Source of the DNA: an uncultured Gaiellaceae bacterium
GTDB lineage: Bacteria; Actinomycetota; Thermoleophilia; Gaiellales; Gaiellaceae
Direction: 5' to 3'
Length of the DNA stretch: 8,683 nucleotides
NCBI GenBank assembly: GCA_955652075.1
Contig: CATPAS010000332.1
Location: 1-8,683 of the forward strand
In this document: positions 6,231 through 8,683 of the stretch, piece by piece
How the letters are laid out: every line of letters starts with the position of its first letter
Position numbering within the stretch: the stretch's first letter is position 1
Position numbers and translations under genes: made by a program
The notes under the pieces: model-generated
Database searches by the model: none
The model's input: only the letters and a program-made list of their open reading frames with translations
What the model was told of the DNA's origin: nothing

Positions 6231-6802
6231 TCACGCTCTACGACGCCGATCGCTGCCCCTACTGTGCGCGTGTCCGCATTGCGCTCGCCGAGAAGGGGAT
6301 CGAGTACGAGACCGTCGAGATCGATCTCGACGACCGCCCGGCGTGGATCTACGAGAAGAACCCGCTCGGGCGGGTACCGGTGCTGGAAGAGGACACCTTC
6401 GTGCTTGCCGAGTCCGCGGTGATCGACGAGTACCTCGAGGACCGGTATCCGGAGCCGGCGTTGTGGCCGGCCGATCCGGCCGAGCGCGCGCTGGGCCGGA
6501 TGCTCGTCTTTCGTTTCGACGAGCTCTCGAAGCCGTACTACGCGGTGCGCCGCGGTGAGGACGACGCGCACCTGCGGCTGGAAGGAAAGTTGGCGCAGCT
6601 CGACGCGTTGCTGCAGGGGCAGTTGTTCCTGAGCGGGCGCGAGTTCGGGCTTGCAGACATCGCGTACGTGCCGTGGATCCTGCGCGCCCGTGATCGCATG
6701 GACGTCGATCTCGGTCGGTTCGCCGCGCTGTCGAAGTGGGTAGCCCGTCTCGAGCAGCGGCCGTCGATCGCTGCGGAGCTCGACGTCGTCGCCTCGTTGT
6801 GA
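6227..6802 (+). CDS. Glutathione-S-transferase-fold protein with CPYC active site
   Basis: A 191-residue protein with a thioredoxin-fold N-terminal domain (about 1-75) and an all-helical C-terminal domain (about 85-185). CPYC at 10-13 follows the first strand, a glutaredoxin-like dithiol motif instead of the Ser or Tyr of classical transferases. NPLGRVPVL (45-53) holds the cis-proline (Pro51) that contacts the thiol ligand, and ESAVIDEYL (62-70) is the usual glutathione-binding Glu-Ser plus helix. GLADIAYVPW (131-140) fits the conserved C-terminal N-capping box. It resembles SspA/Grx2-like and omega-type transferases, so a thiol-disulfide or dehydroascorbate-type reductase role is possible. 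The thiol cofactor is uncertain, since many actinobacteria use mycothiol. The GTG at 6227 overlaps the GNAT stop (GTGA); a weak AGGAT lies at 6215-6219. Confidence 0.88.
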   Translation: MITLYDADRCPYCARVRIALAEKGIEYETVEIDLDDRPAWIYEKNPLGRVPVLEEDTFVLAESAVIDEYLEDRYPEPALWPADPAERALGRMLVFRFDELSKPYYAVRRGEDDAHLRLEGKLAQLDALLQGQLFLSGREFGLADIAYVPWILRARDRMDVDLGRFAALSKWVARLEQRPSIAAELDVVASL

Positions 6803-7446
6803 ACGTTCTTCTGCTGCACGCCTTTCCGCTCGACAAGGCGATGTGGGCGCCGCAACTCCCGGCGCTCGCCGGCCACGACGTGATTGCGCCGCGCCTGTAC
6901 GGCCGTGGACGGACGATGGACGAGTGGGCCGGTTCGATCGCCGATGAGACGGACGGCGACCTTGCGGTCGTCGGAGCGTCGATGGGCGGTTACTGCGCGC
7001 TGGCACTGGCGCGGCGCGCACCGGAGCGGGTGCGCGGCTTGTTGCTCGTCGGCGCGCGTCCTGACGCCGATTCTGATGAGCGGCGCGCCGGGAGAGCCGA
7101 CACGATCGAGCTGATCCACAACGAAGGGTTGGAAGGACTGTGGCGCATGATGGTTCCGAAGCTCTTTCACGATGAGAGCGTGGCGGACGAGCACTTGCTC
7201 TATCGGGACGCCGAGGCGCTCGTCGTCGCGCTCGGGGCTGTGCGCGACCGGGAAGACTCGACCGATCTCATGCGGTCGTTCTCCGGTCCGGTGCAGTTCG
7301 TGATCGGCGAGTTCGATCCATATGTCTCCGCGGGAGAGCTCGGCGAATTCGACGTCCGCGAGCTGCCAGGTGTTGGTCACCTCGTGAATCTCGAGCGGCC
7401 GGACGAGTTCAACGAGATCCTGAGCGAGTTCGTCGACAGTGTCTGA
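6799..7446 (+). CDS. Small alpha/beta-fold hydrolase
   Basis: A 215-residue alpha/beta hydrolase with a complete catalytic triad: Ser61 in the nucleophile elbow GASMGG (59-64), Asp173 in GEFDPYV and His194 in GVGHLVNLERPDEF. The N-terminal LLLHAFPLD has the oxyanion-hole His-Ala-Phe usual after the first strand, and the cap region between about 95 and 145 is short. The best start is the GTG at 6799, which overlaps the stop of the previous gene (GTGA) and begins MNVLLLHAF at the first core strand. An in-frame start at 6736 would add 21 residues read out of frame from the transferase gene and is rejected. The substrate cannot be read; esterase, lactonase and carboxylesterase-like activities all occur in this family. 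Its 3' end overlaps the rhodanese start by eight bases. Confidence 0.88.
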   Translation: MNVLLLHAFPLDKAMWAPQLPALAGHDVIAPRLYGRGRTMDEWAGSIADETDGDLAVVGASMGGYCALALARRAPERVRGLLLVGARPDADSDERRAGRADTIELIHNEGLEGLWRMMVPKLFHDESVADEHLLYRDAEALVVALGAVRDREDSTDLMRSFSGPVQFVIGEFDPYVSAGELGEFDVRELPGVGHLVNLERPDEFNEILSEFVDSV

Positions 7447-8221
7447 GCTTCCGTCGGTCGTCGACGTCGCCTGGCTCGAGAGCGAGCTCGGGGCAAAGGA
7501 CCTGTTCCTCGGCGACGTCCGTGGGCCAAACGCGCACGCGCGAGGACACATCCCCGGTTCGAGTCCCCTCGTTCTCGGCTCTCCGCCGCCGATGAGCGAT
7601 CGCGAGCTGCTGCAGGCGCTCGCGCCGGAGGTCGGCCTGCGCCTGCGGCGTCACGGCGTGACCGGCGACGAGCGGCTCGTCCTCTACGACCGTGGCGACG
7701 GCATGGGCGCGATGCCGGCCGCGCAGATGGCAGAGCTCGCCGGGCATCCGCGCGTCGCCGTGCTGCTGGGCGGCGTTGCTGCCTGGCCCAGCGAGTTGCA
7801 GGTCGGACAGGTCCAGCTGCACCCGGTGAAGACCAGCTTCGAGCCGCGCTTCGACGCCGTTCCGACCCGCGACGAGCTCGCGGGCAGGCTCGAGGACTCG
7901 ACGCTCATGATCCTCGACGTTCGTTCCGAGCCGGAGTTCAGAGGCAAGCACGGGTATCCGTGCGACCCGCGCCAGGGTCACATCCCGGGCGCGCGCCACG
8001 TTCCCGTGGAGGAGCTGTTCGCCGGCCCCGGCGAGCCGCTGCCGCCTGATCAGATCAGAGCTCGACTCGGCGATCCGGCCGAGATCGTGGCCTACTGCCA
8101 CTCGGGCTCACGCTCCGCGCTGGCCACGCTCGCGCTGCGGCTGGCGGGGTATCGCACGCGCAACTACGCAGGCTCGTGGCACGAATGGTCGCGCCACGAC
8201 CTGCCGCTCGAAAAGGGCTGA
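7439..8221 (+). CDS. Tandem-domain rhodanese sulfurtransferase
   Basis: A 260-residue thiosulfate/3-mercaptopyruvate-sulfurtransferase-type protein with two rhodanese domains. The N-terminal one (about 7-115) keeps the fold markers GDVRG (25-29) and ARGHIPGS (34-41), but has Asp84 (LYDRGDG) where a cysteine would be, so it is the inactive structural half, as is normal for this family. The C-terminal domain (about 140-258) has LDVRS (159-163), GHIPGARHVP (180-189) and the active loop CHSGSRS with Cys220 as the persulfide-carrying residue; GSWHEW (235-240) is the usual end motif. It moves sulfur from a donor such as thiosulfate or 3-mercaptopyruvate to a thiol or cyanide; the CHSGSR loop alone does not settle the donor. 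The start is the GTG at 7439, overlapping the hydrolase stop; no good ribosome binding site is seen. Last gene of the five-gene operon. Confidence 0.92.
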   Translation: MSELPSVVDVAWLESELGAKDLFLGDVRGPNAHARGHIPGSSPLVLGSPPPMSDRELLQALAPEVGLRLRRHGVTGDERLVLYDRGDGMGAMPAAQMAELAGHPRVAVLLGGVAAWPSELQVGQVQLHPVKTSFEPRFDAVPTRDELAGRLEDSTLMILDVRSEPEFRGKHGYPCDPRQGHIPGARHVPVEELFAGPGEPLPPDQIRARLGDPAEIVAYCHSGSRSALATLALRLAGYRTRNYAGSWHEWSRHDLPLEKG

Positions 8222-8242
8222 CGTAAACCGACCGGTCGCGAT

Positions 8243-8683
8243 CTAGACCGGAGAGCCGACGCGCTCGGCCGCGTCGACGAAGGCGTCGCAGAGGTCACCG
8301 CCCAGCGCGTTCCACGCTCCGATTCGTTCGCGCGTCTCCGCGAGCAGCGTTTCGGTGTCGACCGGCAATCCCTCCTCTTCGTCGACCCAGCTCTCCACTT
8401 GCTCGAGCGTCACCTCGGGATGGAATTGCACGCCCCAGGCTTTGTCCCCGAGCCGGAAGGCCTGCGTGCACACGCTGTTGCGCGCCAGCTCGACAGCGCC
8501 TGCCGGCACACCGTGGGTGTAGTAGTGCCACTGGAACGCCTCGAACGTCTGCGGCAGCCGGCCGAGGACAGGGTCGTCCGTGCCCGCGTCGGTGAGCTCC
8601 ACGGGGAACCAGCCGATCTCGACCTCGTCAACGGGATAGACCGGCGCATGCGCCGCCTTCGCGAGCAGTTGCGCGCCCAGGCA
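8243..8683 (-). CDS. Class I glutamine amidotransferase, partial (5' end beyond the window)
   Basis: The C-terminal 146 residues of a type 1 glutamine amidotransferase, which releases ammonia from glutamine for transfer to an unseen acceptor. Read from the right edge inward, the frame begins CLGAQLLAKA: this Cys (8681-8683) is the nucleophile of the G-x-C-x-G-x-Q elbow, so the window cuts the gene at the catalytic residue. The other triad members are in WGVQFHPEVT: His at 8420-8422 and Glu at 8414-8416. An FQWHYYTHGVPAGAVELA stretch is typical of free-standing GMP-synthase-like amidotransferases of the GATase1 group. The frame ends with TAG at 8243-8245. It is convergent with the rhodanese gene, with a gap of only 21 bases. 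No synthetase partner is visible, so the pathway is unknown. Confidence 0.9.
   Translation of the reverse strand, partial: CLGAQLLAKAAHAPVYPVDEVEIGWFPVELTDAGTDDPVLGRLPQTFEAFQWHYYTHGVPAGAVELARNSVCTQAFRLGDKAWGVQFHPEVTLEQVESWVDEEEGLPVDTETLLAETRERIGAWNALGGDLCDAFVDAAERVGSPV

Noticed and set aside
6538..7551. 337-codon minus-strand open frame across the transferase, hydrolase and rhodanese genes
   Set aside because: It spans three well-supported plus-strand genes in antisense, has low-complexity Arg/Ser-rich composition and carries no motif.
7409..8101. 230-codon minus-strand open frame opposite the rhodanese
   Set aside because: The plus strand encodes two complete rhodanese domains over the same stretch; the antisense frame shows no motif.
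8229..8238. Palindrome CGACCGGTCG between the rhodanese and amidotransferase genes as a terminator
   Set aside because: It is only 10 bp with no loop and no T tract; a hairpin would have too short a stem. Chance is likely at this GC content.

Overview
The window is dense, GC-rich bacterial DNA (roughly two thirds G+C by eye) with GTG as well as ATG starts, very short intergenic gaps and many stop/start overlaps. Gene content (a sulfite-oxidase-like molybdoenzyme next to a flavin reductase and a small DUF6510-type zinc protein, an AlkA-like glycosylase, a tandem-domain rhodanese) and protein style suggest an actinobacterium, perhaps of the Thermoleophilia; that placement is inferred from family resemblance, not from a marker gene. 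No rRNA, tRNA, CRISPR array, insertion sequence or phage gene was seen.

Layout. Left block (88-3167, plus strand): a class III PLP aminotransferase of the glutamate-1-semialdehyde aminomutase type, a 95-base gap, then three tightly packed genes: a soluble sulfite-oxidase-fold molybdenum protein, an FAD/NAD(P)H reductase whose start lies inside the previous gene, and an 89-residue four-cysteine protein. These three look like one redox unit: NAD(P)H to FAD to molybdenum cofactor, with a small zinc-ribbon accessory. A membrane fatty acid desaturase (3195-4292, minus strand) converges on this block, with a perfect 7-bp inverted repeat at the junction.

Right block (4450-8221, plus strand): after a 157-base divergent intergenic region come five genes that each overlap the next by 4 to 8 bases: 3-methyladenine/HhH-GPD DNA glycosylase, GNAT acetyltransferase with an extra C-terminal domain, a glutathione-S-transferase-fold protein with a CPYC active site, a small alpha/beta hydrolase and a tandem rhodanese. 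They are almost certainly co-transcribed and translationally coupled; the mix of alkylation repair, thiol chemistry and hydrolysis suggests damage or electrophile defence, but a shared job is not proven. A class I glutamine amidotransferase (minus strand) runs off the right edge, cut exactly at its nucleophilic cysteine.

The main things to look at again are an in-frame run of eleven T in an AT-rich patch inside the otherwise GC-rich aminotransferase gene, the three-gene molybdoenzyme/flavin reductase/DUF6510 cassette, the uncharacterised C-terminal half of the GNAT protein, and the five-gene coupled operon.
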